From contig NZ_MPSB01000002.1 of NCBI RefSeq assembly GCF_001981525.1, positions 186,001 through 250,000 of the forward strand: DNA of 64,000 nt. Direction: 5' to 3'. Made by a program: the position numbers and the translations under genes. The DNA comes from Sphingomonas jeddahensis (GTDB taxonomy: Bacteria > Pseudomonadota > Alphaproteobacteria > Sphingomonadales > Sphingomonadaceae). The first letter of the stretch is position 1. Every line of letters starts with the position of its first letter. The notes below the pieces were generated by a model that was not told the origin of the DNA, ran no database searches, and worked only from the letters and a program-made list of their open reading frames with translations. This document shows positions 9,657 through 24,568 of this stretch, piece by piece.

Positions 9657-10238
9657 TTACGCGGCCTTCTTGGCCTCTTCTTCCTCTTCCTTCGGGAAGG
9701 GGAAGCCGAAGAGACGCAGCAGCTCGCGCGCCTCGTCGTCGGTCTTGGCGCTGGTGGTCACGATCACGTCCATGCCACGCACCTTGTCGATGCGGTCATA
9801 GTTGATTTCCGGGAACACGATCTGCTCCTTCAGGCCGCAGGCATAGTTGCCGCGTCCGTCGAAGCTCTTCGGGTTCAGGCCGCGGAAGTCGCGAACGCGG
9901 GGAAGCGCGATCGTGATGAAGCGGTCGAGGAACTCGTACATGCGCTCACGACGGAGGGTGACCTTCACGCCGATCGGCATGCCTTCACGCAGCTTGAACT
10001 GCGCGATCGACTTCTTCGCCTTGGTGATCACCGGCTTCTGGCCCGCGATCAGCTCCATTTCCGAAGCCGCCTGCTCGACGCGCTTCTTGTCCTGGGTCGC
10101 TTCGCCGACGCCCATGTTCAGAACGATCTTCTCGATGCGCGGGATTTCCATGACGTTCTTGTAACCGAACTTGTCGGTCATCGCCTTGACGATGCGATCG
10201 TCATAGATCGCCTTCATGCGGGGCTTGTAATCAGCCAT
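9657..10238 (-). CDS. rplE: 50S ribosomal protein L5
   Basis: L5 of 193 residues, a 5S rRNA-binding protein. It carries [37 protein letters not shown] and [18 protein letters not shown]. It overlaps rplX by 8 bases. The acidic and lysine-rich tail ([10 protein letters not shown]) is a modest extension. Confidence 0.97.
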   Translation of the reverse strand: MADYKPRMKAIYDDRIVKAMTDKFGYKNVMEIPRIEKIVLNMGVGEATQDKKRVEQAASEMELIAGQKPVITKAKKSIAQFKLREGMPIGVKVTLRRERMYEFLDRFITIALPRVRDFRGLNPKSFDGRGNYACGLKEQIVFPEINYDRIDKVRGMDVIVTTSAKTDDEARELLRLFGFPFPKEEEEEAKKAA

Positions 10239-10548
10239 CGATCTTCTCCCCGGTCTTCACGGCGACACGGACCTTCTTGCCATCCTGCGTCTCGAAACGG
10301 ACGCGGGTCGGCTTGCCGTCGGCGGTCACGTGCGCGACCTTCGAGATGTGCAGCGGTGCTTCGAAGCGGTTGAGGCCGCCCTGCGGGTTCGCCTGCGACG
10401 GCTTGGTGTGGCGCGTCGCGACGTTCACGCCGCCGACCACGACCTTGCCTTCCTTCGGCATCGACTGAGTGACGGTGCCGGTCTTGCCCTTGTCCTTGCC
10501 GGACAGGACGATGACCTGGTCGCCCTTCTTGATCTTGGCAGCGGCCAT
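10231..10548 (-). CDS. rplX: 50S ribosomal protein L24
   Basis: L24 of 105 residues with the KOW motif [18 protein letters not shown] near the amino end. The ATG at 10548 shares one base with the rplN stop codon and gives the normal length. The longer in-frame extension runs through rplN and is not used. Confidence 0.97.
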   Translation of the reverse strand: MAAAKIKKGDQVIVLSGKDKGKTGTVTQSMPKEGKVVVGGVNVATRHTKPSQANPQGGLNRFEAPLHISKVAHVTADGKPTRVRFETQDGKKVRVAVKTGEKIDG

Positions 10549-10916
10549 TACAGGACCTCCGGAGCCAGCGAGATAATCTTCATGTGCTTCTTGCCGCGCA
10601 GTTCGCGCACGACCGGGCCGAAGATACGGGTGCCGATCGGCTCCTCGTTCTTGTTGACCAGCACCGCGGCATTGCCGTCGAAGCGGATGGTCGACCCGTC
10701 CGCACGGTGAATGTCCTTGGCGGTGCGCACGATGACGGCGCGATGGACGTCGCCCTTCTTCACCTTGCCACGCGGCTGAGCTTCCTTGATCGACACGACG
10801 ATGATGTCGCCGACGCTGGCGGTGCGGCGCTTGGAACCACCAAGCACCTTGATGCACTGCACCCGCTTCGCGCCGCTGTTGTCAGCGACGTCGAGATTGG
10901 ACTGCATCTGGATCAT
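10548..10916 (-). CDS. rplN: 50S ribosomal protein L14
   Basis: L14 of 122 residues, highly conserved: [18 protein letters not shown] and the carboxy-terminal block [16 protein letters not shown]. It is separated from rpsQ by an atypically long 254-base gap. Confidence 0.97.
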   Translation of the reverse strand: MIQMQSNLDVADNSGAKRVQCIKVLGGSKRRTASVGDIIVVSIKEAQPRGKVKKGDVHRAVIVRTAKDIHRADGSTIRFDGNAAVLVNKNEEPIGTRIFGPVVRELRGKKHMKIISLAPEVL

Positions 10917-11170
10917 TGATCCGCTTCCTTCTCGCTACTGGGGTGGATACCGACCCAACCCCGCCTTTAAAAAAACGACCCCGGCCGCGGCTGCCCGCGT
11001 CCAGGGGGAGCGGCCCGTTAGCCGCTCCGCAAATAAAAGGCAATGCCCCGCGGGGCGCCGCCGTTCACCTGCTCTCGTAACCCCCTCGCCCCTCGGCTGG
11101 TCTCCGGCTGATGCCGGACCCTGGCCGATACTGACGAAGGCGCCCTGGTTCACACGATACCAGCCGCGGC
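10917..11170. other. Long gap between rpsQ and rplN with hairpins, no gene
   Basis: The gap holds the hairpin at 11007-11028, further self-complementary GC stretches (CCCCGCGGGG near 11046) and a run of seven A residues near 10970, which reads as T7 on the coding strand. No plausible coding sequence was seen. Confidence 0.55.
11007..11028 (-). promoter_or_regulatory. Hairpin between rpsQ and rplN
   Basis: GGAGCGGC and GCCGCTCC form a perfect 8-bp stem with loop TAACGG on the minus strand. The loop is identical to that of the terminator-like hairpin after rpmD. No T-tract follows directly, but a T7 run lies about 30 bases further on behind more GC-rich sequence. Confidence 0.45.
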
Positions 11171-11455
11171 TTACGCCGAGGCCGGCTCGTCGATCTCGAC
11201 CCGCTCGGGCGTCGCATGGGTGTTCACCCGATCGACGACCTTCCAGGTCTTCAGCTTGGAGATCGGCGCGGTCTCTTCGATCCGCACGGTTTCGCCCTGC
11301 TTGAACTCATTGCCCTCATCATGGGCATGGTACTTCTTCGAACGACGGATGATCTTGCCGTAGAGCGGGTGCTTCACCTTACGCTCTACGTTCACGACCA
11401 CCGTCTTGTCGCCCTTGTCGGAGACGATCAGCCCGGTCAGCACGCGCTTCGGCAT
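11171..11455 (-). CDS. rpsQ: 30S ribosomal protein S17
   Basis: S17 of 94 residues with [20 protein letters not shown] and the signature [20 protein letters not shown]. The ATG at 11455 is used; the frame extension to 11539 overlaps rpmC. It follows rpmC by 13 bases. Confidence 0.97.
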   Translation of the reverse strand: MPKRVLTGLIVSDKGDKTVVVNVERKVKHPLYGKIIRRSKKYHAHDEGNEFKQGETVRIEETAPISKLKTWKVVDRVNTHATPERVEIDEPASA

Positions 11456-11468
11456 GTGCTCGGTCCTC

Positions 11469-11672
11469 TTACTTGCCAGCCGCAGCGGTGCGCTGCGCCT
11501 GGAGGGTCTTGATGCGGGCGATGTCCTTGCGGACCTCACGCACGCGGCTCGGCTTTTCCAGCTGGTTGGTGGCCGCCTGGAAGCGCAGGTTGAACTGCTC
11601 GCGCTTCAGGTTGCCCAGCTGCTCGACGAGCTGGTCGTCGCTCTGGCCGTTGAAATCGGTCTTATTTGCCAT
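11469..11672 (-). CDS. rpmC: 50S ribosomal protein L29
   Basis: L29 of 67 residues: two helices with the conserved [18 protein letters not shown] segment. The ATG at 11672 has GGAGG 9 bases upstream. An alternative GTG two codons earlier would overlap the rplP stop. Confidence 0.96.
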   Translation of the reverse strand: MANKTDFNGQSDDQLVEQLGNLKREQFNLRFQAATNQLEKPSRVREVRKDIARIKTLQAQRTAAAGK

Positions 11673-11674
11673 GA

Positions 11675-12109
11675 TCACTCACCTCCGAGGTGCGTGGTGT
11701 CGCCGAGGCGGGCCACGACCTTGGTCTTGATGGGGAGCTTCATCGCCGCGCGGCTGAACGCCTCCGCAGCGAGCGGCCCCGGAACGCCGTCCAGCTCGAA
11801 CAGGATGCGGCCCGGCTTGACGCGCGCCGCCCAATATTCCGGCGAGCCCTTGCCCGAGCCCATGCGGACTTCGGCCGGCTTGCCCGAGACGGGGACGTCC
11901 GGGAACACGCGGATCCAGAGACGACCCTGACGCTTGATGTGACGCGTGATCGCACGGCGAGCCGCCTCGATCTGGCGTGCGGTGATACGCTCCGGCTCCA
12001 TTGCCTTCAGGCCATAGGCGCCGAAGTTGAGCGCGGTGCCGCCCTTGGCGTCGCCGCTGATGCGGCCCTTGAACGCCTTGCGGAACTTGGTGCGCTTCGG
12101 TTGTAGCAC
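11675..12109 (-). CDS. rplP: 50S ribosomal protein L16
   Basis: L16 of 144 residues, located at the A-site side of the large subunit. It starts [16 protein letters not shown] and contains [20 protein letters not shown] shifted by one residue (WIRVFPDVP). It lies 13 bases after rpsC. Confidence 0.97.
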   Translation of the reverse strand: MLQPKRTKFRKAFKGRISGDAKGGTALNFGAYGLKAMEPERITARQIEAARRAITRHIKRQGRLWIRVFPDVPVSGKPAEVRMGSGKGSPEYWAARVKPGRILFELDGVPGPLAAEAFSRAAMKLPIKTKVVARLGDTTHLGGE

Positions 12110-12122
12110 TGTTCTCTACTCC

Positions 12123-12829
<707 letters not shown>

Positions 12830-12830
<1 letters not shown>

Positions 12831-13207
12831 TAGGCTTCTTCCTGCTCGCGCACGACGATCCGCAGCCGCGAGAACGGCTTCAGGATGCGGGTGGACTTGC
12901 CGCGGCCGCGCGTGGCGAACCGCTTCATCGTGATCGACTTGCCGACCGACGCCTCGTGAACGACGAGCGCGTCGACATCGAGGTTGTGGTTGTTCTCGGC
13001 ATTGGCGATGGCCGAAGCCAGCACCTTGCGCGCGTCAACCGCCATCGCCTTCTTGGAGAAAGCGAGGATGTTCATCGCGTCGGACGCCGAGCGGCCGCGG
13101 ATCAGGCCGGCGACCAGGTTCAGCTTCTGCGCCGAACCACGGATCTGCGTGCCGACCGACAGCGCCGACTTGTCGTCGACCTTGCGGGGGGACTGAGGCT
13201 TGCTCAT
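12830..13207 (-). CDS. rplV: 50S ribosomal protein L22
   Basis: L22 of 125 residues, lining the exit tunnel. The core begins around residue 18 ([20 protein letters not shown]) and ends with the beta-hairpin [19 protein letters not shown]. Its start overlaps the rpsS stop by one base. Confidence 0.97.
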
Positions 13208-13485
13208 CAGCGCTTGCCCTTCTTGTCAGCGGCGTGACCCGGGAAGTAGCGCGTCGGCGCGAACTCACCCAGCTTCATGCCGACCATCTCTTCGTTCACC
13301 GACACCGGCACGAACTTGCGGCCGTTATAGACGTTGAACGTCAGGCCGACGAACTGCGGCAGGATGGTCGAACGACGCGACCAGGTCTTGATCGGACCCG
13401 AGCGGCCATTCTGATCCTGCGCCACCTCTGCCTTCCGCAGCAGGTGAAGGTCCACGAACGGACCCTTCCAAACGGAGCGAGCCAT
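13207..13485 (-). CDS. rpsS: 30S ribosomal protein S19
   Basis: S19 of 92 residues with [16 protein letters not shown] and [17 protein letters not shown]. The ATG at 13485 overlaps the rplB stop by one base; the frame continuing to 13575 lies inside rplB. Confidence 0.97.
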   Translation of the reverse strand: MARSVWKGPFVDLHLLRKAEVAQDQNGRSGPIKTWSRRSTILPQFVGLTFNVYNGRKFVPVSVNEEMVGMKLGEFAPTRYFPGHAADKKGKR

Positions 13486-14318
13486 TACTTCTTCCTCGCG
13501 TGACGGCTGCGGATGATCATCTTGTCCGTCGCCTTGTTGTGGCGGGTGCGCGCACCCTTCGTCGGCTTGCCCCACGGGGTGACCGGGTGACGGCCGCCCG
13601 AGGTGCGGCCTTCACCGCCGCCGTGCGGGTGGTCGACCGGGTTCTTCGCGACGCCACGGGTAAGCGGACGCTTGCCCATCCAGCGGCTGCGACCAGCCTT
13701 GCCGAAGTTCTGGTTCTGGTTGTCGGGGTTCGACACCGCGCCAACCGTCGCCATGCAATCCGCACGGATATAGCGCTGCTCGCCCGAGTTCAGGCGAACG
13801 ATCACCATGCCGCGGTCACGACCGACGACCTGCACATAGGTGCCGGCCGAACGGGCGATCTGGCCACCCTTCATCGGCTTCATCTCCACATTGTGGACGA
13901 TGGTGCCGACCGGGACCTGACCCAGCTCCATGGCATTGCCCGGCTTCACGTCGGTCTTCTTGGCCGCGATCACCTTGTCACCAACGCCGAGGCGCTGGGG
14001 AGCGATGATATACGCCTGCTCGCCATCCGCATAGCTGACCAGCGCGATGAACGCGGTACGGTTCGGGTCATACTCGAGCCGCTCCACCGTGCCCTCGGCG
14101 TCCCACTTGCGACGCTTGAAGTCGATGTAGCGATACTTCTGCTTGTGGCCGCCCGCGATGCCGCGCGACGTCACGTGACCCTTGTTGTTCCGGCCGCCGG
14201 TCTTGTGCTTGCCCTCGGTCAGCGCCTTGACGGGCGCACCCTTGTGCAGGCTCGAACGGTCGATCAGGACCAGGCCACGCATGGCCGGGCTGGTCGGGTT
14301 GTAATGCTTGAGTGCCAT
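13485..14318 (-). CDS. rplB: 50S ribosomal protein L2
   Basis: L2 of 277 residues, required for subunit joining and peptidyl-transferase centre structure. It has [16 protein letters not shown] and the conserved histidine loop [17 protein letters not shown]. It starts one base after the rplW stop. Confidence 0.97.
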   Translation of the reverse strand: MALKHYNPTSPAMRGLVLIDRSSLHKGAPVKALTEGKHKTGGRNNKGHVTSRGIAGGHKQKYRYIDFKRRKWDAEGTVERLEYDPNRTAFIALVSYADGEQAYIIAPQRLGVGDKVIAAKKTDVKPGNAMELGQVPVGTIVHNVEMKPMKGGQIARSAGTYVQVVGRDRGMVIVRLNSGEQRYIRADCMATVGAVSNPDNQNQNFGKAGRSRWMGKRPLTRGVAKNPVDHPHGGGEGRTSGGRHPVTPWGKPTKGARTRHNKATDKMIIRSRHARKK

Positions 14319-14319
14319 C

Positions 14320-14637
14320 TTAGTTGGCCCCCTCGGTGACGTCGATCGACTGCCCGTCCTTGAGCGTGACGATCGCCTTCTTCATGTCCTGACGGAAGTA
14401 CGGAGCGCCCTTCCAGCGCTTCGTCTTGCCCTTCTGGACGATGGTGTTCACGCCAACGACGCTGACGTCGAAGATCGCTTCAACCGCCGCCTTGATCTCC
14501 GGCTTGGAGGCCTTCTTGGCCACCTTGAACACCACGGCGTTCTGCTCGGAGAGAAGGGTGGTCTTCTCGGTGATGTGCGGCGCGACAATCACGTCATAGT
14601 GACGCGGGTCGATCGCCTTCTGCTGCTGCTTAGCCAT
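14320..14637 (-). CDS. rplW: 50S ribosomal protein L23
   Basis: L23 of 105 residues, at the tunnel exit where trigger factor and SRP dock. [20 protein letters not shown] and the basic [11 protein letters not shown] loop are visible. The start overlaps rplD by 8 bases. Confidence 0.97.
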   Translation of the reverse strand: MAKQQQKAIDPRHYDVIVAPHITEKTTLLSEQNAVVFKVAKKASKPEIKAAVEAIFDVSVVGVNTIVQKGKTKRWKGAPYFRQDMKKAIVTLKDGQSIDVTEGAN

Positions 14638-15244
14638 TGAAGCGCGCCTCCAGCTTTTCGACCGCTGCGCGGGTCAGCACCAGCGTATCGGCCCGGATGA
14701 TGTCGTACACGTTAGCGCCAACCGCGGGGAGCAGATCGACACCCGGCAGGTTGTAGCCTGCACGGAAGCTCTCAACCGTCTCACCGTCAATGACGAGCGT
14801 GCGCTTGCCGACGTTCAGGTTCGCGAAGTGACCCTTGAGTTCCTTGGTCTTCTGGACCTCGAAACCGTCGAGCACGATCAGCGAGCCAGCCTTGACGTGG
14901 CTGGACAGCGCCATCTTCAAGCCGAGCGCACGAACCTTCTTGTTCAGACCCGGATTGAAGTCACGAACGCGGGCACCGTGAGCCTTACCACCGCCGATAA
15001 AGACGGGAGCGCGGCGATCGCCGTGACGAGCCACACCGCCGCCCTTCTGGCGACCTAGCTTCTTGCCCGAGCGGGCGACATCGGCGCGCTCGCGCGTACC
15101 GCGGGCGGTGCCGCGACGCTTCTCGAGCTGCCAGGTGACGACGCGGTGCAGGATGTCGGCGCGCGGATCGAGGCCGAAGACCTCGTCGTTGAGCTCGATG
15201 TCCGCAGCATCGGTACCGGCAAAGGAGGAAACCTTGACCTTCAC
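14630..15244 (-). CDS. rplD: 50S ribosomal protein L4
   Basis: L4 of 204 residues, lining the exit tunnel; in some gammaproteobacteria it also represses its own operon. The tunnel loop segment [13 protein letters not shown] appears here as [19 protein letters not shown]. It starts 2 bases after rplC. Confidence 0.97.
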   Translation of the reverse strand: MKVKVSSFAGTDAADIELNDEVFGLDPRADILHRVVTWQLEKRRGTARGTRERADVARSGKKLGRQKGGGVARHGDRRAPVFIGGGKAHGARVRDFNPGLNKKVRALGLKMALSSHVKAGSLIVLDGFEVQKTKELKGHFANLNVGKRTLVIDGETVESFRAGYNLPGVDLLPAVGANVYDIIRADTLVLTRAAVEKLEARFNG

Positions 15245-15246
15245 GT

Positions 15247-15981
15247 TCAGCCCTCCTGGCCGTCGGTCGCTTCGGGTGCCGGAGCAGCCGCTGCGTTGTT
15301 GCTATTGGCAGCCTTCAGGCCGGCCGGACGCGGTGCGTCGGCGTGCGGCTTCAGCTTCACGGCGTCCTTGACGAACAGCCAGCCACCCTTCGAGCCAGGG
15401 ACCGAGCCCTTGACGAAGATGAGGCCACGCTCGACGTCGGTGCCGACGATCTCGAGGTTCTGCTGGGTGCGGTTCTTGTCACCCATGTGGCCGGCCATCT
15501 TCTTGTTCTTGAAGACGCGGCCCGGATCCTGACGGTTACCGGTCGAACCATGCGAACGGTGCGAAACCGACACGCCGTGGGTCGCGCGCAGACCGCCGAA
15601 GTTCCAGCGCTTCATGGCGCCAGCGAAACCCTTACCCTGGGTACGGCCCTGGATGTCGACGAACTGGCCCGCGACGAAGTGGTCGGCCGAGATCTCGGCG
15701 CCAACGTCGAGGAGGTTGTCCTCGGTGACGCGGAATTCGTGGACGACCGCCTTGGGCTCGACTTCGGCCTTGCCGAAGTGGCCGCGCTGCGGCTTGGCGA
15801 CATTCTTTGCCTTGGCGACACCTGCGCCAAGCTGGACGGCGGTATAGCCATCACGATCTGTTTCGCGGCGAGAGACGACCTGAAGCCCTTCCAGCTGCAG
15901 GACGGTGACCGGCACGTGGCGGCCATCATCCTGGAACAGGCGGGTCATGCCCATCTTCTTCGCGATCACGCCTGTACGCAT
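15247..15981 (-). CDS. rplC: 50S ribosomal protein L3
   Basis: L3 of 244 residues. It starts [20 protein letters not shown] and has the central loop [20 protein letters not shown] and [18 protein letters not shown]. The Asn/Ala-rich tail (about 30 residues after 210) is longer than usual. It is separated from rpsJ by 278 bases. Confidence 0.97.
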   Translation of the reverse strand: MRTGVIAKKMGMTRLFQDDGRHVPVTVLQLEGLQVVSRRETDRDGYTAVQLGAGVAKAKNVAKPQRGHFGKAEVEPKAVVHEFRVTEDNLLDVGAEISADHFVAGQFVDIQGRTQGKGFAGAMKRWNFGGLRATHGVSVSHRSHGSTGNRQDPGRVFKNKKMAGHMGDKNRTQQNLEIVGTDVERGLIFVKGSVPGSKGGWLFVKDAVKLKPHADAPRPAGLKAANSNNAAAAPAPEATDGQEG

Positions 15982-16259
15982 GATCCGTAGCTCCTCAACA
16001 GAGGCACCCTGGGGCCCATCCCCAAGGTGCTTGTGACACCCTCTACAAGAGGACGTCGTTTCCAGCCCGGAATATGCGAAGCGCGCCCCCGTCCCGGGCT
16101 GGTTGCCTCCCGAAGGAAACAGACGGGAGACGCTGTCCCAGCCACCGGAGCGGCTGGCGGTATCTCTTGCTTTAGGTGCCCTGTTCGGGTCCTAACCGTT
16201 TCCGAACCTGCGGAAACGACAAACCCGCGGGACTCACGTCAACCGCGGGATGCAGGCCA
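15982..16259. other. Long gap between rpsJ and rplC with two hairpins
   Basis: rpsJ and rplC are usually close neighbours; here 278 non-coding bases separate them. Two consecutive hairpins are at the rpsJ end: 16197-16218 (CGTTTCC/GGAAACG) and 16224-16249 (CCCGCGG/CCGCGGG). No coding region is seen. This could be a termination/reinitiation point or a leader regulating the rest of the S10 operon. Confidence 0.55.
16221..16249 (-). terminator. Terminator-like hairpin after rpsJ
   Basis: On the minus strand CCCGCGG pairs with CCGCGGG (7 bp, 12-base loop), followed by TTTGTCGTTT. A second perfect 7-bp hairpin follows at 16197-16218. Confidence 0.5.
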
Positions 16260-16568
16260 TTACGCCAGCTTGATCTCAACGTCAACGCCCGCCGCGAGGT
16301 CGAGCTTCATCAGCGCGTCGACGGTTTGCGGGGTCGGCTGAACGATGTCGAGCATGCGCTTGTAAGTGCGCACCTCAAACTGCTCACGGCTCTTCTTATC
16401 GACGTGAGGACCACGGTTGACCGTGAACTTCTCGATACGCGTCGGAAGCGGGATCGGACCGCGAATAAGTGCACCGGTGCGACGGGCGGTGTCGGCGATG
16501 TCGCCGGTTGCCTGATCGAGCACGCGATGGTCGAACGCCTTCAGGCGAATGCGGATGTTGCTGTCCAT
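16260..16568 (-). CDS. rpsJ: 30S ribosomal protein S10
   Basis: S10 of 102 residues, also known in other bacteria as the NusE antitermination factor. It has [14 protein letters not shown] and [20 protein letters not shown]. It lies 170 bases downstream of tuf, beyond the tuf terminator, so it probably begins its own transcript. Confidence 0.97.
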   Translation of the reverse strand: MDSNIRIRLKAFDHRVLDQATGDIADTARRTGALIRGPIPLPTRIEKFTVNRGPHVDKKSREQFEVRTYKRMLDIVQPTPQTVDALMKLDLAAGVDVEIKLA

Positions 16569-16659
16569 AATCCCTACCGATGCGAAAGAGCGGGCCGCGT
16601 GAACGCGGCTCTTGCTGTTCAGAAACTGTCGAAGGCGCGGCCTGTAACCGTGCTCTCAT

Positions 16660-16709
16660 AAAAAAGCAACCGCCCGGCACACCTGCTGGTGTACCGGGCG
16701 GCTGTTTTT
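16660..16709 (-). terminator. Strong intrinsic terminator after tuf
   Basis: On the minus strand a GC-rich stem of about 15 bp (GCCGCCCGGTACACC against GGTGTGCCGGGCGGT) with loop AGCA is followed by GC and then TTTTTT. This is the best terminator in the ribosomal block and separates the str genes from rpsJ. Confidence 0.8.
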
Positions 16710-16738
16710 GCGGCGAGCCGCAGATCTAGTGAAAGATC

Positions 16739-17932
<1,194 letters not shown>

Positions 17933-18136
17933 TGTTGTCCTACCTTCTGGATTTCCACTGGAGCCGCACGAGGACTCGCCGTGAAGGCGGCCCCATAACG
18001 ACTGAATCTTTGTTTCGCAAACCCTGCCTTGTGGGCGGGGCCGGCTTCACTCTTCCCGTGCGGGCCGACGCGGGAGCAAGCCCCGCGTCGTCGGACGGGT
18101 TCGGCGTTGCCGACCCGCCGGCCGGCCTAGCGAGGT

Positions 18137-18159
18137 GGGGCTAAGCCAAGCTTAGCCCC
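18137..18159 (-). promoter_or_regulatory. Perfect hairpin after fusA
   Basis: GGGGCTAAGC and GCTTAGCCCC form a perfect 10-bp stem with a 3-base loop, just past the fusA stop. There is no T-tract after it, so mRNA 3'-end protection is as likely as termination. The rest of the 17933-18167 gap contains more GC inverted repeats around 18068-18120 and no gene. Confidence 0.5.
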
Positions 18160-18167
18160 TACCCGCC

Positions 18168-20261
<2,094 letters not shown>

Positions 20262-20281
20262 GTCGGGCTTTCCTTAGCGAT

Positions 20282-20312
20282 GTGGGGAGCAGGCCCACGG
20301 CCGGCTCCCCAC
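20282..20312 (-). promoter_or_regulatory. Hairpin between rpsG and fusA
   Basis: GTGGGGAGC and GCTCCCCAC form a perfect 9-bp stem with a 13-base loop in the 97-base gap. No T-tract follows. Confidence 0.45.
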
Positions 20313-20358
20313 GATATAGTTCAGCTGCGTTGCGCTTCCAAGACGGAAGCCGCGGCCA

Positions 20359-20829
20359 TTACCAGCGGTAGTGGCTGAAGGCGCGGTTAGCTTCGGCCAT
20401 GCGGTGCGTGTCTTCGCGCTTCTTCACCGCGTTGCCGCGGTTGTTCGACGCGTCGAGCAGCTCACCCGACAGACGCGCGTCCATCGTGTTCTCGCTGCGG
20501 CCGCGCGCCGCGGCGATCAGCCAGCGGATCGCGAGCGCCTGCGCGCGCTCCGGACGAACCTCAACCGGCACCTGGTAGGTCGCACCGCCGACGCGGCGCG
20601 ACCGGACTTCGATACCCGGCTTGATGTTGTTCAGCGCGTCATGGAACACGCCGAGCGGCTCGCGCTTGGCGCGGGTCTCAACGGTGGTCAGCGCAGAATA
20701 GACGATGCCTTCGGCGACCGACTTCTTGCCGTCCAGCATCACCGAATTCATGAACTTGGAGAGAACCTCATCCCCATACACGGGATCAGGCAGGATTTCC
20801 CGCTTCTCGGGACGACGACGACGTGCCAT
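20359..20829 (-). CDS. rpsG: 30S ribosomal protein S7
   Basis: S7 of 156 residues, primary binder of the 16S rRNA 3' domain. It has [20 protein letters not shown] and the [17 protein letters not shown] beta-hairpin. It lies 55 bases after rpsL. Confidence 0.97.
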   Translation of the reverse strand: MARRRRPEKREILPDPVYGDEVLSKFMNSVMLDGKKSVAEGIVYSALTTVETRAKREPLGVFHDALNNIKPGIEVRSRRVGGATYQVPVEVRPERAQALAIRWLIAAARGRSENTMDARLSGELLDASNNRGNAVKKREDTHRMAEANRAFSHYRW

Positions 20830-20884
20830 CTTTTATCTTCCTTCTAAACTTCAGCCTTGGTGGTCGAACAGGTAGCCGACCGGC

Positions 20885-21256
20885 TTACTTCGGACGCTTG
20901 GCGCCGTACTTGGAACGGGACTGGCGACGGTCCTTCACGCCCTGCGTATCGAGCACGCCGCGCAGCACGTGGTAGCGCACGCCCGGAAGGTCACGCACAC
21001 GGCCGCCGCGGATCAGCACCACCGAGTGCTCCTGCAGGTTGTGGCCTTCGCCCGGAATGTAGCTGATGACCTCGCGCTGGTTGGTCAGGCGAACCTTGGC
21101 CACCTTGCGCAGCGCCGAGTTCGGCTTCTTCGGGGTCGTCGTGTAAACACGGGTGCAAACGCCGCGCTTCTGCGGGTTCTGCTCCATCGCAGGGACCTTG
21201 CTCTTGGCCTTCTGCGGGTCGCGGCCCTTGCGGACCAGCTGGTTGATCGTCGGCAT
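20885..21256 (-). CDS. rpsL: 30S ribosomal protein S12, with Arg at position 88
   Basis: S12 of 123 residues, at the decoding centre. The conserved blocks [29 protein letters not shown] and [19 protein letters not shown] are present. Lys43 is the usual residue, but position 88 (start Met counted as 1) is Arg, encoded CGT, where most bacteria have Lys. Replacement K88R is a known streptomycin-resistance change. The ATG at 21256 is chosen because the family start is MPTINQ; the frame could extend four codons further. It is the first gene of the str operon. Confidence 0.97.
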   Translation of the reverse strand: MPTINQLVRKGRDPQKAKSKVPAMEQNPQKRGVCTRVYTTTPKKPNSALRKVAKVRLTNQREVISYIPGEGHNLQEHSVVLIRGGRVRDLPGVRYHVLRGVLDTQGVKDRRQSRSKYGAKRPK

Positions 21257-21461
21257 TGAAGCCTTCACCTTTCCGTAGGTTACTTTGCTGGAGCCATAAC
21301 AGCACTAGGAATACGAAAAGGACCTCGGGGCGGTCGAACGCGACCTCCCTGGCCCTCTAAGCATCCAGCAATGTTCAAGCTTGCCCGTGCGAGCGGACCC
21401 GACACGAACGGGCGCGCCTATACGTTGGGAGTCGCAAGGGGTCAATGGTGCCCGCCCCGCC

Positions 21462-22712
21462 TCAGTCGATCCGTGCACCGCCCTTGATGACCGCCACCGG
21501 GCGTTCCAGCACGGCCACATCGGACAGCGGGTTGCCGGCGACCGCGACCATGTCGCCGTAGCGACCGACCGTGATCGTGCCGACGTCCTTGCTGCGACCC
21601 AGCGCCTCAGCAGCGGTAACGGTGGCAGCGCGGATCGCCTGAAGCGGGCTCATGCCGTACTGGACCATGATTCGGAACTGCTTGCCGGCATCCTTGTGCG
21701 GCATGACGCCCGCGTCGGTGCCGAAGACCATCTTGACGCCGGCCGCATTGGCCTTGCGGAAATTATCTCGCTGGATCTGGGCGACCTCGCGATCCTTGCG
21801 CAGATTATCCTCGAGCACGCCGTTCTTGGCGCCCTCTGCCTGCGTATATTCGGTGTTGTAGATGTCCATCGACAGGTACGTCCCCCGCTCCTTGGCGAGG
21901 CGGATGCCTTCGTCGTCGATCAGGCTAGCGTGCTCGATCGTGTCTATGCCGGCGCGGATCGCGGCCTTGATGCCCGCGGCGCCATGCGCGTGCGCGGCGG
22001 TCTTGAGGCCCCATTGGTGCGCTTCGTCCGCAACGGCGCGGAGTTCGGCTTCGGAGAGTTGCTGCTGGCCCGGTTCGGTGTTGCGGCTGAACACGCCGCC
22101 GGTGGCGCAGACCTTGATCACTTCCGCGCCATATTTGCGCTGCTGACGGACATGGGTGCGCAGTTCGTCGGGTGTGTCGCCCACGGCCTTGCCGCGCTGG
22201 TTGAAGCTCGGCGGATAGAAGGTGCTGTCGCAATGGCCGCCAGTCGCTGACAAGGCATGCGCCGCGGGCACGATGCGCGGGCCGACCATCAGCCCCTCCT
22301 CGATCGCCTGCTTATAAGCGACATCGTTGAAATTTTCCGAACCGAGATTGCGCAAGGTGGTGAAGCCGGCGCGCAGCATCGCCTCGGCATTGCCGACGCC
22401 CTGCGCGGTCCAGAAAGTGTCGGTAAACTGGAGCCCGGTGTAGCCACCGTAGAGCGGTGTGCTGTCGAGGTGGACATGCATGTCGATGAGGCCGGGGACC
22501 AGCGTTACGTCGCCAAGGTCGAGCCGCTTGGCATCCGCGGGCGCAGTGCCGCCGATCGCAGTGATTCGCCCATCAGTGACGGTAATCACCGGCTGCTGGA
22601 CGATCGCGCCCTTTTCGACATCGAGCATCCGCGCCGCGGTAATGACCACCGTTTCGGCAGCAACAGGAACGGCCGCGCAAACGGCGGCGGCGGCGAGCAA
22701 CATGGATTTCAA
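21462..22712 (-). CDS. Secreted metal-dependent amidohydrolase (prolidase/imidazolonepropionase-like)
   Basis: An amidohydrolase-superfamily enzyme of 416 residues. Metal-binding motifs are visible in order: HVHLD near residue 78, a candidate carboxylated Lys in EVIKVCATGG, HAHG, TIEHAS and the late FGTDAGV. The amino end is a signal peptide (MKSMLLAAAAVCAAVPVAAET) if translation starts at the TTG at 22712, which has AGGGGG 6 bases upstream. An ATG at 22739 would add nine residues. Relatives cleave Xaa-Pro dipeptides or N-acyl amino acids; the substrate cannot be read from the sequence. It stands alone between rpsL and ftsB. Confidence 0.85.
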   Translation of the reverse strand: MKSMLLAAAAVCAAVPVAAETVVITAARMLDVEKGAIVQQPVITVTDGRITAIGGTAPADAKRLDLGDVTLVPGLIDMHVHLDSTPLYGGYTGLQFTDTFWTAQGVGNAEAMLRAGFTTLRNLGSENFNDVAYKQAIEEGLMVGPRIVPAAHALSATGGHCDSTFYPPSFNQRGKAVGDTPDELRTHVRQQRKYGAEVIKVCATGGVFSRNTEPGQQQLSEAELRAVADEAHQWGLKTAAHAHGAAGIKAAIRAGIDTIEHASLIDDEGIRLAKERGTYLSMDIYNTEYTQAEGAKNGVLEDNLRKDREVAQIQRDNFRKANAAGVKMVFGTDAGVMPHKDAGKQFRIMVQYGMSPLQAIRAATVTAAEALGRSKDVGTITVGRYGDMVAVAGNPLSDVAVLERPVAVIKGGARID

Positions 22713-22782
22713 GACATACCCCCTGACGATGATCAGCATGGCGTGGATCAGGGGCGGAGGGAAGAGCCCGTCGCCCGGTCGC

Positions 22783-23100
22783 TCAGTTGAGCGGAACGAT
22801 CACCTCGTCCGGATGTGCAACGTTCAATTCCCGACGCACCAGTTCATCCACCATATCCGGGTTGGCGTGGCGGGGATCGAGCAAGGCCACGCGGTTGCGC
22901 AATTCCTCGCGCTTCTGATCGAGCGCGGCGTAGCGGCGCTCGCGCTGCTCCACCTGCCGCTTGTAGTCGCCGAATGCCAGCAGCCCGTTGGCGCCGAGCA
23001 CGGCATAGCCGCCAAAGAACGCCATCACCATCAGCGCGAGCGCCGGCCAGGCGGCGCGCTTCAGGGTAGCGCGAAGGGTCGAGGGCTTGCGGCGGTTCAC
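22783..23100 (-). CDS. ftsB: Cell division protein FtsB / septum formation initiator family
   Basis: A 105-residue bitopic protein with a basic cytoplasmic start (NRRKPSTLRATLKR), one membrane segment (about 17-37) and a coiled-coil periplasmic part (QVEQRERRYAALDQKREEL). It belongs to the FtsB/DivIC family that links FtsQ and FtsL in the divisome. I chose the GTG at 23100; the longer frame to 23286 overlaps eno. It follows eno, the usual bacterial neighbour. Confidence 0.88.
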   Translation of the reverse strand: MNRRKPSTLRATLKRAAWPALALMVMAFFGGYAVLGANGLLAFGDYKRQVEQRERRYAALDQKREELRNRVALLDPRHANPDMVDELVRRELNVAHPDEVIVPLN

Positions 23101-23153
23101 GTGTGTGATTCTCGCCGAAAGCCCCCCTGGATTCAAGTAGTTTCCGGGTGTTT

Positions 23154-24446
<1,293 letters not shown>

Positions 24447-24513
24447 CTAGGATGACGGGAAACGGGTTCGGCATGCCCGATAACGAGGCGCGCGGTCCCC
24501 GGCAATTCGCGAT

Positions 24514-24539
24514 GGAACCACCCCGCACGCGGCGGGGTT
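24514..24539 (+). promoter_or_regulatory. Candidate EcfG-type (general stress response) promoter
   Basis: GGAAC at 24514-24518, a 17-base spacer, then GGTT at 24536-24539. Alphaproteobacterial EcfG sigma factors recognise GGAAC-N16/17-CGTT, so this differs at one position of the -10 part. It ends 29 bases before the ATG of the YqjD-like gene, which also has a good ribosome binding site (AAGGAAGGA). Confidence 0.5.
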
Positions 24540-24568
24540 CTCCGTCTCGATCAAGGAAGGACCTCATA

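Noticed and set aside
16569..16659. tRNA-like or small RNA fold between tuf and rpsJ
   Set aside because: There is a short GCCGCG/CGCGGC hairpin near 16594-16609, but no cloverleaf, no T-loop consensus and no CCA end.
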